DNA of 64,000 nucleotides from Bog-950 sp964631835 (GCA_964631835.1 CAZWAD010000018.1:10145-74144), one strand, 5' to 3'; shown: positions 17,120 through 25,982, numbered from the stretch's first letter. The notes: a model not told the origin generated them from the sequence alone. Program-made: numbers and translations.

Positions 17120-17488
17120 GCAATATGAAATATCCAATCGTGTGTAGCACGATGACACAAGCAATATGAAATATCAAACCGCGTGTAGCACGGTGCCGTA
17201 AGCAATGTGAAATATCCAATCGCGTGTAGCACGGTGCCGTAAGCAATGTGAAATATCCAATCGCGTGTAGCACGGTGCTGCAAGCAATCTGAAATATCCA
17301 ATCGCGTGTAGCACGGTGCCGCAAGCAATGTGAAATATCCAATCGCGTGTAGCACGGTAGTGCAAGCAATCTGAAATATCCAATCGCGTGTAGCACGGTG
17401 CTGCAAGCAATATGAAATATCAAACCGCGTCCGGCAAGTTGCCAGATGCAATTGGAAATATCAAACCTGGTCTGTGAGGATGCCGCAG
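17120..17488 (+). repeat. Tandem array of nine 41-bp units (array 2)
   Basis: Units begin GCAATATGAAATATC at 17120, 17161, 17202, 17243, 17284, 17325, 17366, 17407 and 17448, exactly 41 bp apart. The inner copies are nearly identical; the last two decay. Each inner unit carries the small inverted repeat CGTG-TAG-CACG. Since 41 is not a multiple of three, all three minus-strand frames stay open by rotating through one another, so the overlapping frames there are not genes. There are no unique spacers, so it is not a CRISPR array. Confidence 0.97.
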
Positions 17489-17518
17489 GAAGATAAAGCG
17501 TTTGTTTGGAGAACCAGA

Positions 17519-17533
17519 CTGGGTAAAACCCAG
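17519..17533. terminator. Weak hairpin between convergent genes
   Basis: CTGGGT-AAA-ACCCAG is a perfect 6-bp stem with a 3-nt loop, about 47 bp past the helicase stop and downstream of the array for pckA. The following T tract is poor, so it is only a possible terminator. Confidence 0.35.
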
Positions 17534-17579
17534 CCTCTTTATGGTTTTGTGTGGCGAATTCTCTAAATTTTACCGTCTC

Positions 17580-18794
17580 TTACCTTCTTTTGTTTCTGCC
17601 TCCCGAAAACTTTCCCCGCTTTTTTTCAAACTGCTTTGCGGGATTGTATTCGGGCGCAGGTCCTAAATTTTCGGGTACAGGAAGTTTTTTCACTTCGCCT
17701 TCAATAAGCTCTTCAATGCGCTTAAATTTTCTCTGGTCTTCGGGGCTGATAAAAGTAAGTGCCACACCGGTTGATTCAGCCCGCGCAGTTCTGCCCACGC
17801 GGTGAACATAATCTTCGGCATCACCGGGTACATCGTAGTTAATCACCAAACCTATGGAGTCAATATCAATTCCACGCGAGAGGATATCGGTGGCTACAAG
17901 CGTTTGCAGGTTCTTGTTTTTAAACGAGCGAAGCACTTCGTTGCGCTGTTCCTGCTCTAAATCGGAGTGGATAGCCGCTACGTTAAATTTTAACCGGCTA
18001 AGCTCGCGCTCCAGTTCCTTCACTTTATCTTTTGTAGAAGCGAATACAAGAATGCTGGCAACTTTTCTGTTCTGAAGCAGGCTTTTCAGCAGCGGAAGTT
18101 TTTGAGTTCCGTAAACCACATACGCGCCCTGCAAAACTCCGGCAGCAGGCTTCGAAAGGGCGATGTTTATTTCCTTGGGCTGGTTTAAAATCTTTTTTGC
18201 CAGCGTGCGTATTTCACCGGGCATGGTGGCAGAGAACATAATGGTTTGCCTTTGCTTAGGTAAATAGCTGATAATCTTATTCAGGTCATCGCTAAAGCCC
18301 ATGTCGAGCATACGGTCGGCTTCATCAAGTATAAGATGTTGGAGGTGGTTGATTTTTACATAGCCCATGTTCAGGTGGGCAATGAGCCTGCCGGGTGTGG
18401 CAATAATTACGTTAGCGCCATGAATGAGCGCTTTCTTTTCCTGCTCAAACGAAATGCCACCGGTTCCGCCATAAATAGCGATGTGGCTGATGGAGGCAAA
18501 GTAGGCAAAGCCTTCCAGCGCCTGGTCAATTTGAATGGCGAGTTCGCGGGTGGGAACAATAACAAGTGTGTTGAGCGTTTCGCTTTTTTGGTGAATAATT
18601 TGGTTAATAACCGGAAGCAGGAAAGCCGCTGTTTTACCGGTGCCGGTTTGGGCGCAGGCTATCAGGTCAGTACCTTGCAGTATAACCGGAATGGCTTGCT
18701 GCTGAATGGGCGTTGGTTTTTCAAAACCCATAGCCTGAAGCCCTTCAGTAAGCTCAGGCTGAAAATTAAAATCGCTGAAGGTCAAAGGAGGCAA
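17580..18794 (-). CDS. rhlE: DEAD-box ATP-dependent RNA helicase, RhlE type
   Basis: About 400 residues with the full motif set: TPIQQQAIP (Q motif), AQTGTGKTAAF (I), PTRELA (Ia), TPGRL (Ib), DEAD (II), SAT (III), ATDILSRGIDID (V) and HRVGRTARA (VI). A basic tail follows (KKRGKFSGGRNKRR). It probably remodels rRNA or mRNA. No ATG precedes the conserved N-terminus; the frame can begin at TTG 18794 or, more likely, TTG 18785, giving MTFSDFNFQPELTEGLQAMGF. A CATATTCGC box, one mismatch from TAnnTTCGC, lies at 18813-18821. Confidence 0.93.
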   Translation of the reverse strand: MPPLTFSDFNFQPELTEGLQAMGFEKPTPIQQQAIPVILQGTDLIACAQTGTGKTAAFLLPVINQIIHQKSETLNTLVIVPTRELAIQIDQALEGFAYFASISHIAIYGGTGGISFEQEKKALIHGANVIIATPGRLIAHLNMGYVKINHLQHLILDEADRMLDMGFSDDLNKIISYLPKQRQTIMFSATMPGEIRTLAKKILNQPKEINIALSKPAAGVLQGAYVVYGTQKLPLLKSLLQNRKVASILVFASTKDKVKELERELSRLKFNVAAIHSDLEQEQRNEVLRSFKNKNLQTLVATDILSRGIDIDSIGLVINYDVPGDAEDYVHRVGRTARAESTGVALTFISPEDQRKFKRIEELIEGEVKKLPVPENLGPAPEYNPAKQFEKKRGKFSGGRNKRR

Positions 18795-18871
18795 AGGATG
18801 ATTTTACGGGACGCGAATATGCGGTTTCTTTAATGAAAGTAATTGGAAAGAAGATTTCTCGTGGCTACAAA

Positions 18872-19114
18872 TCAGGAATAAATATTGCCCGTGTTAAATA
18901 CCGGGGCTTCCAGCTCAATATGAGCAATCTGTTCAGGTGAGATCTCCTCGCCTTCTTCAAGATGGAGAACCAGCGAATTGAAAACAACACGGTTACTAAG
19001 AACTTGACCAGAATCGAGCGTAACCCTTACCTTATGCAAAAAGCGCCCGCTTTCAGGAAGCAGTGCCAGTTGCTCGGCAAATTTCTGAGGCAATTCAATG
19101 GTGTTTGTTCTCAT
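18872..19114 (-). CDS. Small uncharacterised protein (80 residues)
   Basis: The predicted protein is MRTNTIELPQKFAEQLALLP followed by a stretch that looks like beta strands (HKVRVTLDSGQVLSNRVVFNSLVLHLEEGEEI) and an acidic end. It has no signal peptide or membrane segment. It lies about 77 bp upstream of the helicase on the same strand. Composition is that of an ordinary soluble protein, which supports coding, but I do not recognise the family. Confidence 0.55.
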   Translation of the reverse strand: MRTNTIELPQKFAEQLALLPESGRFLHKVRVTLDSGQVLSNRVVFNSLVLHLEEGEEISPEQIAHIELEAPVFNTGNIYS

Positions 19115-19307
19115 AATGTTGTTAAAGATATAAAGATGAAACAGAAAACCAAATTAATTATTGTGGATAGGGGAATAATTAAAAAGGGGAAACTTGTTGA
19201 GATAGATTTGACAAACAGCGGTTTCTATCAAAGCAAACTGCCAATGGAAGTTAGTTAGATGTAGTTTCGCTCCGTATAACCTAAGGTAGCAGCCCACTCA
19301 TAATTTT

Positions 19308-19316
19308 TATTTTCGC
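19308..19316 (+). promoter_or_regulatory. Putative -7 element TATTTTCGC before the CrtI-like operon
   Basis: TATTTTCGC ends 8 nt before the ATG at 19325, predicting a near-leaderless transcript. A second similar box, TAGTTTCGC, lies at 19262-19270 and could be an alternative start with a longer leader. Confidence 0.45.
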
Positions 19317-19324
19317 CTCCCTGA

Positions 19325-20878
19325 ATGAGTAGCAAGGGGGAAAAATTTGATGCAGTAATCATCGGCAGCGGGCTGGGCGGTATGGTTTGCGGAACTATCC
19401 TGGGCAAGGAAGGCAAACGAGTTTGCATTATTGAAAAGAACGAGCAGTTGGGAGGCAGCCTGCAAACTTTCAGGCGCGAGGGGGTGACTTTCGACACAGG
19501 CGTTCATTACATAGGCGGATTGAACAAGGGCAAAAACCTTTACCAGCTTTTTAATTACCTCGGTATTATGCCCCGCCTCAAACTTGAAAAAATGGACGAG
19601 CAGGGTTTTGATGTGGTATTATTTAAAGATGACTCCACGGAATATCCCTATGGCATGGGTTATGAAAACTTTATGCGCATTATGTGTTCCAAATTTCCTG
19701 ATGATGTAGCCGCCATTAAAACTTATTGTGCCGACATGAAGCGCATCTGCGATAACTTTCCTTTATACAACATTCGCGTAGAGGGTGATTATAGCGACAC
19801 AAGTGTTTTCACCACAAGCGCCAGGCAGTATCTCGAAAATCTTACCGGCAACAAGAAACTGCAGAATGTATTAGCCGGAACAAACCTGCTTTATGCCGGC
19901 ATCGGGAATAAAACTCCGCTGTATGTCCATGCTCTGGTGGTGAACAGCTACATCGAAAGTTCGCACAAATGCAAAGAAGGTGGTGACCAAATTGTGAAAC
20001 TGCTGGCCCGCGTGATTAAAGAAAACGAAGGAATTATCTTACGCAAGAAGGCGGTAAAAAAAATTCATGTGGAAGGAGGAAAAGCAGAATATGTAATGCT
20101 GGCAAGCGGAGAAAAAATTTATGGAGATATTTTTATTTCCAACATCCATCCGGCTCAAACACTGAACATGACCGATACACCCGTTATCCGTCCGGTTTAC
20201 CGCAACCGGATAAAGAGTTTGGAAAACTCTATTTCCGTATTTGTGATTTACGCTATTCTAAAACCCGGCACATTCAGGCACCGTAACCGTAACTATTATT
20301 ACTTCGATGAGGTGGACGTATGGAAATGCATGGATTATTCAGAGGAAACATGGCCTTATACTTACGCCATGTTCGAGTGTGTACCACAGCATCAGAAGGA
20401 ATACACCGAAGCGCTCACCATCATGAGCTACATGCGGTTTAATGAAGTGGAAAAATGGAAAGACACCTTCCACACCACGCTCGATGAAAACATACGCGAT
20501 GAAGAATATCAGCAATTCAAAAAGCAGAAAGCGGAAAAATTGCTGGATACTGTGGCTGTGAAATTTCCAAACATCCGGGAATGCATCCAGACGTATTACA
20601 CCTCTTCGCCCCTTTCGTACCGCGATTACATGGGTAACGATGACGGCAATATGTACGGAGTGATAAAAGATTATAACAATTCGCTCAAGACAATGATTTC
20701 TCCCAAAACAAAAGTTTCCAATCTTTTGCTCACCGGGCAGAATGTAAACCTGCATGGAGTGTTAGGCGTAACAGTTAGTGCTGTAATCACCTGTATGATG
20801 CTTTTAGGGAAAGAATATCTGGTGAAAAAAATTCTGGAAGCGAATGAAGAGCACCTGCCTGAAAATATAATGTCATAA
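19325..20878 (+). CDS. CrtI/phytoene-desaturase-like FAD-dependent oxidoreductase
   Basis: The 517-residue protein starts MSSKGEKFDAVIIGSGLGGM, a GxGxxG dinucleotide-binding fold, followed by CIIEKNEQLGGSLQTFRREG and FDTGVHYIGGL, as in the phytoene desaturase/retinol saturase group. The C-terminal NLLLTGQNVNLHGVLGVTVSAV is the usual FAD-closing motif. Such enzymes reduce or desaturate long polyenes. It heads a plus-strand operon with only 3 bp before the next gene. The neighbours (C45 acyltransferase, AcpS, PaaK-like ligase) suggest an acyl or polyene substrate on a carrier protein rather than carotenoid synthesis, since no phytoene synthase is present. Confidence 0.82.
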   Translation: MSSKGEKFDAVIIGSGLGGMVCGTILGKEGKRVCIIEKNEQLGGSLQTFRREGVTFDTGVHYIGGLNKGKNLYQLFNYLGIMPRLKLEKMDEQGFDVVLFKDDSTEYPYGMGYENFMRIMCSKFPDDVAAIKTYCADMKRICDNFPLYNIRVEGDYSDTSVFTTSARQYLENLTGNKKLQNVLAGTNLLYAGIGNKTPLYVHALVVNSYIESSHKCKEGGDQIVKLLARVIKENEGIILRKKAVKKIHVEGGKAEYVMLASGEKIYGDIFISNIHPAQTLNMTDTPVIRPVYRNRIKSLENSISVFVIYAILKPGTFRHRNRNYYYFDEVDVWKCMDYSEETWPYTYAMFECVPQHQKEYTEALTIMSYMRFNEVEKWKDTFHTTLDENIRDEEYQQFKKQKAEKLLDTVAVKFPNIRECIQTYYTSSPLSYRDYMGNDDGNMYGVIKDYNNSLKTMISPKTKVSNLLLTGQNVNLHGVLGVTVSAVITCMMLLGKEYLVKKILEANEEHLPENIMS

Positions 20879-20881
20879 TTC

Positions 20882-22570
20882 ATGAAGAAGCTGCTGAAGT
20901 TTTTCATTTATGCTTTCGGTCTAATAACAGTACTGCTGTTTGCCTCATTAGCTTACATTAAATGGGGTTTAGCACCGGAAATTCCGAAGGTGAAAGATAA
21001 AAGCGCGCTTCAACTGCAAAGAGAAAGAGTCGGAGAAAATTTTTACCGGATTGGGAACAACTGGCTGAGAAAAACGAATAACGGATTGTGGGAAGAGTAT
21101 GTGGAAGGTGAACCTTTCGAGCGCGGGGTGATAACAGGCATGCTCGAAAAGGAACTCCTCTATTTCCAGGAAGAAGCTTTCGTTGAGCAGATTCATATCC
21201 TGGTTCCGAATGATTATTACCTTAAGTTCCTCGGAATGTTCACGCGTGTTTTTAATCGCCATTTAGAAGAAAATGTACCGGAGGAAAACAAATTGGAAAT
21301 TTACGGTGAGTCGTTTTCCGCTCCGAAAGAATTTGATTACATCGCCCCGGCTTATGACCGCATGCTGAATTATCATGCCGCTCATGACATCGGTCACGCT
21401 TTGCAAAACCTGGCGCTTGTCGGCTGTACTTCGTTTGCTGTCTGGGGTGGGCGTAGTGCTGATTCAAGTATGATTATTGGAAGAAACCTCGACTTCTACC
21501 TTGGCGATAAATTTTCAGAAAATAAAATTGTTTACTTCTGTAGCCCGAAACAGGGAAATAAGTTTGCCACTATCACCTGGGCAGGTTTTATGGGTTGTGT
21601 GTCGGGGATGAACGATAAGGGAATAACTGTAACCATCAACGCAGCAAAAAGCGATGTGCCCACTGAAGCTAAAACTCCGATTTCATTATTGGCGCGGGAG
21701 ATTCTTCAATATGCATCGAACATTGATGAGGCTTTTGCCATCGCAAAAAAGCGGAAGACTTTTGTTTGCGAAACGCTGATGATAGGTTCTGCCGCAGACC
21801 ATAGGACAGCGTTAATTGAAAAGTCGGTGAGTAAAACAGTTTTGTTTCATAGCGATTCAAACTATGTATTCTGCTCAAATCATTATCAGAGCGATAGTTT
21901 TAAAAATGATAAGAACAATATTGAGAATATGGGAAGCAGTTCTTCGTTTTACCGTTTTCTGCGTGTGAAAGAATTAGTGGATAATGCAGGAAAGTTAAAT
22001 TACTCCGATGCAGCTTCCATTCTCCGAAATAAGAAAGGATTACACGATAAAAATATTGGCACAGGAAATGAAAAAGCGCTTAATCAACTTATCGCTCATC
22101 ATGCGGTTATTTTTCAGCCGGAGAAATTGCGCTTTTGGGTTAGTGCTAATCCTTACCAGCTTGGCGAATTTATCTGCTACGATTTGAGAAAAGTATTTGA
22201 ACACGCCCCATCGCTTAAAGATACCAGCCCGCTTCATGAAATGGATTTAGGTATTCCTCCAGATTCATTTCTTGTGTCTGACGAATGGAGGAATTTTATT
22301 CGATTTCGGGAATTGAAAAAACAGCTGAAAGAAGCGACCGGTGAGAAAAAGAAAATAGATGATGAAAATCGTTTTGCTTCTGAGTTTATAAATTCAAATC
22401 CCCAGTTATGGGAAACATACTATTTGTTGGGAGAATATTTTAAATCGCGTAATGACACGAAAAAGGCGGTGGAATTTTTCTCAGCAGCACTTTCTAAAGA
22501 AGTAAATGCTCAAAACGAAGTTGACAAAATAAAAGAGGAAATCAGAAACCTGAAAGCGAACTGTCAATGA
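20882..22570 (+). CDS. C45-family autoproteolytic acyltransferase/hydrolase with N-terminal anchor
   Basis: The 562-residue protein has an N-terminal membrane anchor or signal (KKLLKFFIYAFGLITVLLFASLAY). The core is an Ntn-hydrolase of the C45 type (acyl-CoA:6-aminopenicillanate acyltransferase family). The likely nucleophile is Cys182 in LVGCTSFAVWGGRSADSSMI, followed by GRNLDFY and the MGCVSGMNDKGITVTINA region. About 80 C-terminal residues resemble a TPR hairpin (ETYYLLGEYFKSRNDTKKAVEFFSAAL). Family members cleave themselves before the Cys and transfer or hydrolyse acyl amides. I recall such genes in flexirubin clusters. It overlaps acpS by 4 bp. Confidence 0.78.
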   Translation: MKKLLKFFIYAFGLITVLLFASLAYIKWGLAPEIPKVKDKSALQLQRERVGENFYRIGNNWLRKTNNGLWEEYVEGEPFERGVITGMLEKELLYFQEEAFVEQIHILVPNDYYLKFLGMFTRVFNRHLEENVPEENKLEIYGESFSAPKEFDYIAPAYDRMLNYHAAHDIGHALQNLALVGCTSFAVWGGRSADSSMIIGRNLDFYLGDKFSENKIVYFCSPKQGNKFATITWAGFMGCVSGMNDKGITVTINAAKSDVPTEAKTPISLLAREILQYASNIDEAFAIAKKRKTFVCETLMIGSAADHRTALIEKSVSKTVLFHSDSNYVFCSNHYQSDSFKNDKNNIENMGSSSSFYRFLRVKELVDNAGKLNYSDAASILRNKKGLHDKNIGTGNEKALNQLIAHHAVIFQPEKLRFWVSANPYQLGEFICYDLRKVFEHAPSLKDTSPLHEMDLGIPPDSFLVSDEWRNFIRFRELKKQLKEATGEKKKIDDENRFASEFINSNPQLWETYYLLGEYFKSRNDTKKAVEFFSAALSKEVNAQNEVDKIKEEIRNLKANCQ

Positions 22571-22935
22571 TTATCGGAATCGGAACAGATATTATTGAAG
22601 TGGCACGCATAAAGAAAGCTGTCGAGAAAGTAAATTTTAAGGAGAAAGTTTTCTCGGCTCGTGAAATAGAATATTGCGAGAAAGATAAAACCGGGCAAAG
22701 CTATGCAGCCCGTGCTGCCGCAAAAGAAGCTTTTTTCAAAGCTCTCGGTACCGGATGGAGGGATAAAATGAAGATTAACGAAGTGGAAACAATTAATGAT
22801 GAATTAGGCAAACCCTCCATTCACTTAAGCGGAGAGGCGAAAAAAGTATTTGAAAAAAAGGGAGGAAAGAAACTCCATGTTTCACTGTCGCATACTAAGG
22901 AATCGGCAGTTGCTATTGTAGTGATTGAAAATTGA
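22567..22935 (+). CDS. acpS: Holo-[acyl-carrier-protein] synthase
   Basis: The 122-residue enzyme MIIGIGTDIIEVARIKKAVE has the magnesium site Asp8 (GIGTDI) and the AARAAAKEAFFKALGTG helix with its conserved Glu, plus the HVSLSHTKESAVA end. AcpS transfers 4'-phosphopantetheine from CoA to the Ser of acyl carrier proteins. Its ATG overlaps the C45 stop (ATGA). It is well placed to activate the two ACPs at 42.5-44.0 kb as well as the fatty-acid ACP. Confidence 0.96.
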   Translation: MIIGIGTDIIEVARIKKAVEKVNFKEKVFSAREIEYCEKDKTGQSYAARAAAKEAFFKALGTGWRDKMKINEVETINDELGKPSIHLSGEAKKVFEKKGGKKLHVSLSHTKESAVAIVVIEN

Positions 22936-22941
22936 ATTGAG

Positions 22942-24216
22942 ATGGGTGTAAGCCAATTGTCGCTTTCGGAACTAAAATCTTTACAAGAAGAAAGGCTGAA
23001 AGTGGCATTAATTTACCTGAAACAAAATTCTCCTTATTATAAACTACACTTCGAAAAATACAAAATTGAAACCGAAAAAATAAAAACGGTTGAAGACCTT
23101 GTTAGAATTCCGACAACAACTAAGGATGATTTCAGTAATCATAATTTTGACTTTCTATGCGTACCTAAAAACAAAGTGGTTGATTACACCACCACATCAG
23201 GAACAACAGGAGCACCGGTTACCGTTGCATTAACCGAAAATGATTTACAACGCCTTGCTTATAACGAAGAACAATCTTTCATTACCGCTGGCGGAAAGCC
23301 AACGGATATTTATCAGCTCATGCTTACGCTTGACCGGCAATTTATGGCGGGTATGGCTTACTATCTTGGTATCCGTAAACTCGGTGCTGCCGCAGTTCGT
23401 GTAGGAGCGGTCTCTCCGCAAATGCAGTGGGAAAATATTTTTCGCTTTAAGCCCAATGTCTTGGTAACGGTTCCTGCGTTTCTTATTAAGCTGGTTGAGT
23501 TTGCTGAAACAAACGGAATTGACATCAACAAGTCGGGAATTGAAAAAGCCGTTTGTATCGGAGAGCCGATTCGTAATGCAGACCTTACTCCGAATAATCT
23601 TGCGAAAGCAATCCGTGAAAAATGGAATCTGAAACTTTTCGGAACTTATGCGTCAACCGAAATGCAAACTGCTTTCACGGAATGTGAGCACGGTATTGGT
23701 GGACATCATAATCCAGAACTAATTGTTGTTGAAATTTTGGATAATGAAGCGAACCGGCTTAAAGCAGGCGAGTTCGGGGAAGTTACCATTACCTCGCTCG
23801 GAATTGAAGGAATGCCGCTACTACGCTATCGCACCGGTGATATTTGTTGCTATTACGATGAACCCTGTAAATGCGGTCGGAATACGATTCGTCTTTCACC
23901 AGTCGTTGGCAGGAAAAACCAAATGCTGAAATACAAAGGCACTACCCTCTTTCCGCCTGCTATTTACGATGCATTAAGCCTGGTGCCTGAAGTGAAAGAT
24001 TACATAGTTGAAGTAAGCCGCAACGGACTTGAAACCGATGAAATTAAAATTCATATTTCGCTTCAGGGTGATTTAGATTCAACAGAGCAAAAAATAAAAA
24101 CATCGCTTCAAACCAGGCTTCGCGTAACCCCATCATTAAATTTCGTTTCAGCTCAACACTTAAAGGAAATGCGTCCTGATGAAACCCGCAAACCAGTGAA
24201 GATTATCTTCAGATAA
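22942..24216 (+). CDS. PaaK-like acyl-adenylate-forming ligase (phenylacetate-CoA ligase family)
   Basis: The 424-residue protein has VDYTTTSGTTGAPVTVALT (ATP-binding loop), FGTYASTEMQ, LRYRTGDICCYYDEPCKCGR with the Cys pair typical of this family, and VGRKNQMLKYKGTTLFPPAI. These features place it with phenylacetate-CoA ligases, which activate carboxylic acids as adenylates and then thioesters. It starts 6 bp after acpS. An aryl acid such as a cinnamate-type starter would fit a flexirubin-like role, but the sequence does not reveal the substrate. Confidence 0.82.
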   Translation: MGVSQLSLSELKSLQEERLKVALIYLKQNSPYYKLHFEKYKIETEKIKTVEDLVRIPTTTKDDFSNHNFDFLCVPKNKVVDYTTTSGTTGAPVTVALTENDLQRLAYNEEQSFITAGGKPTDIYQLMLTLDRQFMAGMAYYLGIRKLGAAAVRVGAVSPQMQWENIFRFKPNVLVTVPAFLIKLVEFAETNGIDINKSGIEKAVCIGEPIRNADLTPNNLAKAIREKWNLKLFGTYASTEMQTAFTECEHGIGGHHNPELIVVEILDNEANRLKAGEFGEVTITSLGIEGMPLLRYRTGDICCYYDEPCKCGRNTIRLSPVVGRKNQMLKYKGTTLFPPAIYDALSLVPEVKDYIVEVSRNGLETDEIKIHISLQGDLDSTEQKIKTSLQTRLRVTPSLNFVSAQHLKEMRPDETRKPVKIIFR

Positions 24217-24246
24217 ATCAACAGAACAATTTTCTATTTTTATTGC

Positions 24247-25221
24247 ATGAGAAAAATGTTTCTGTTCCCTGTTCTTCTCCTTCTATTTTTCGTTCATAAT
24301 GCTCAAGATACATTTTCGATTGTTGCCGTTGATTCAGTTACAGGTGAAGTAGGAAGTGCAGGAGCAACCTGTCTGCAAGCACCCAATCCTCCGCAAGGAG
24401 CACTAATTATTTCCGATGTTATTCCGGGTAAAGGAGCCATTCATACACAGGCTTTATGGAATGCCAATAATCAATTATATGCCCGTAACTATATGATGCA
24501 GGGCTACTCAGCTAAAGAGATTTTGTATGAAACAAATCTGTCCGACTGGACAGGAGATTCAACTATTCGCCAATATGGAGTGGCTATGTTTGACTCAACA
24601 GGCAGACCGCAGGCGGCAGGTTATACCGGAGTAAATTGTTACGATTACAAAAATCACAACCTTGGTCCTTATTATTCCATTCAGGGAAACATTCTTCTTG
24701 GACAGCAGATAATTGATTCTATGGAAACAAGATTCTTAAATACAACCGGCTCCTTAGCTGAGCGGCTGATGGCTTCATTGCAAGGGGCGAATGTTCCCGG
24801 TGCTGATACGCGCTGTATGAGCGAAGGTGTTCCGTCTTTGTCATCCTTTCTTCGTGTGGCAAAACCTACCGACACAGATACTTCACTCTATCTTCACTTA
24901 GTGGTAAAAAGCCGGCCGTATGGAATGAGCCCGATTGATTCACTGCAAACTTTGTATAACACATGGAAACTTGCACATCCTGTATCAAGTGAAGAAATAA
25001 AGAGCGATGAGGTAAAAATTTACCCTAATCCTGTTAAAGATATCTGCAACTTACGGTTTGCCACACCTGAAAAACGAATTGTAGAAATTCTCGACATAAC
25101 CGGAAGAGTTGTTTATCAAGCTACAACCTTTGCCAACTGTCTAGTGTCAACAGCTAACTGGACTAAAGGCGTTTACTTTGTTCGGGTCAATTTTTCGGTT
25201 TTCAAATTGATTGTTCAGTAG
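24247..25221 (+). CDS. Secreted DUF1028 protein with T9SS sorting tail
   Basis: The 324-residue protein starts with a signal peptide (RKMFLFPVLLLLFFVHNAQ). A DUF1028 domain follows, beginning TFSIVAVDSVTGEVGSAGATC (normally TFSIVARDPxTGxxG), an Ntn-hydrolase-like fold of unknown activity. The last 75 residues are a type A T9SS tail: IYPNPVKDICNLRF, VEILDITGRVVYQ, WTKGVYFVRV. DUF1028 attached to a sorting tail predicts an extracellular hydrolase-like protein. It is 30 bp after the ligase and overlaps mnmD by 1 bp (TAGTG). Confidence 0.87.
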   Translation: MRKMFLFPVLLLLFFVHNAQDTFSIVAVDSVTGEVGSAGATCLQAPNPPQGALIISDVIPGKGAIHTQALWNANNQLYARNYMMQGYSAKEILYETNLSDWTGDSTIRQYGVAMFDSTGRPQAAGYTGVNCYDYKNHNLGPYYSIQGNILLGQQIIDSMETRFLNTTGSLAERLMASLQGANVPGADTRCMSEGVPSLSSFLRVAKPTDTDTSLYLHLVVKSRPYGMSPIDSLQTLYNTWKLAHPVSSEEIKSDEVKIYPNPVKDICNLRFATPEKRIVEILDITGRVVYQATTFANCLVSTANWTKGVYFVRVNFSVFKLIVQ

Positions 25222-25916
25222 TGCAGATAATTACTACACAGGACGGCAGCCATACCTTATTTTCTGAACAGTTCAACGAGATTTATCACTCCCGCCACGG
25301 AGCCATTCGGGAGTCGAGTCACGTTTTTATAAAGAGCGGTTTGGATTTTGTATTTCCTTCCCCTGTAGGGGAAGGTGTCCGCAGGACGGATGGGGTAGGC
25401 ATTAGAATTTTTGAACTTGGCTTTGGCACAGGACTCACTGCTCTGCTTACCATGCTCGAAGCCGAAAGGCGAAGCATTAAAATAGAATATACCACCATTG
25501 AACTTTATCCGGTTCCCATTGAAACCATCAAAGAACTTAACTACACACAACAACTCGGTTACGAGTTTTGTTATGGACCTTATCACTCTCTACATCTCAG
25601 CCGCTGGAACGAGGCCCATCAAATCACCCCTCACTTCTGTTTCAAAAAAACCCGCGACTCGGTATTAACCTGCCACCTGCCACCCGCAACTTTCAACCTC
25701 ATCTACTTCGATGCTTTCGCTCCAACTCACCAGCCCGAACTTTGGACTACAGAAGTTTTCAAAAAAATGTATGATACTTTAGTTTACGGAGGAGTTCTTG
25801 TAACTTACTGCTCAAAGGTTTCGGCTCAGAAAGCTATGAAAGAAGCCGGTTTTATTATTGAAAAACTCAAAGGTCCACCCGGGAAAAGAGAAATGTTAAG
25901 GGCACATAAGTCATAA
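25221..25916 (+). CDS. mnmD: MnmD-type tRNA wobble-uridine methyltransferase with an in-frame repeat insertion
   Basis: The 231-residue protein resembles the methyltransferase half of MnmC, which finishes the mnm5 group on U34 of certain tRNAs. It has EIYHSRHGAIRESSHVFIKSGL, FELGFGTGLTALL (SAM loop), LIYFDAFAPTHQPELWT and GPPGKREMLRA. Residues 45-59 (FPSPVGEGVRRTDGV) are absent from the usual family pattern, where HVFI..GL leads straight to the SAM loop. They are encoded by a palindromic interspersed repeat. CHLPPATFNL near 150 may be a second small repeat insertion. The start is GTG at 25221, overlapping the previous stop by one base. Confidence 0.85.
   Translation: MQIITTQDGSHTLFSEQFNEIYHSRHGAIRESSHVFIKSGLDFVFPSPVGEGVRRTDGVGIRIFELGFGTGLTALLTMLEAERRSIKIEYTTIELYPVPIETIKELNYTQQLGYEFCYGPYHSLHLSRWNEAHQITPHFCFKKTRDSVLTCHLPPATFNLIYFDAFAPTHQPELWTTEVFKKMYDTLVYGGVLVTYCSKVSAQKAMKEAGFIIEKLKGPPGKREMLRAHKS
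25353..25397 (+). repeat. Palindromic interspersed repeat inserted in frame in mnmD
   Basis: The 45-bp segment contains the perfect inverted repeat CTTCCCCTGTAGGGGAAG and then GTCC-GCA-GGAC. It matches 42 of 45 bases of 29920-29964 in addA and is read in the same frame, giving FPSPVGEGVRRTDGV. The insertion is exactly 15 codons, so the reading frame survives. Confidence 0.9.
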
Positions 25917-25982
25917 GGGTATCCTCACTTTTGTTCAGAGTAATTGCATTTTTAAGCAACGTAAGTGATGCTGCTCACATCT

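Noticed and set aside
17120..17488. CRISPR array
   Set aside because: The 41-bp units are contiguous and near identical with no unique spacers, and no cas gene lies in the window.
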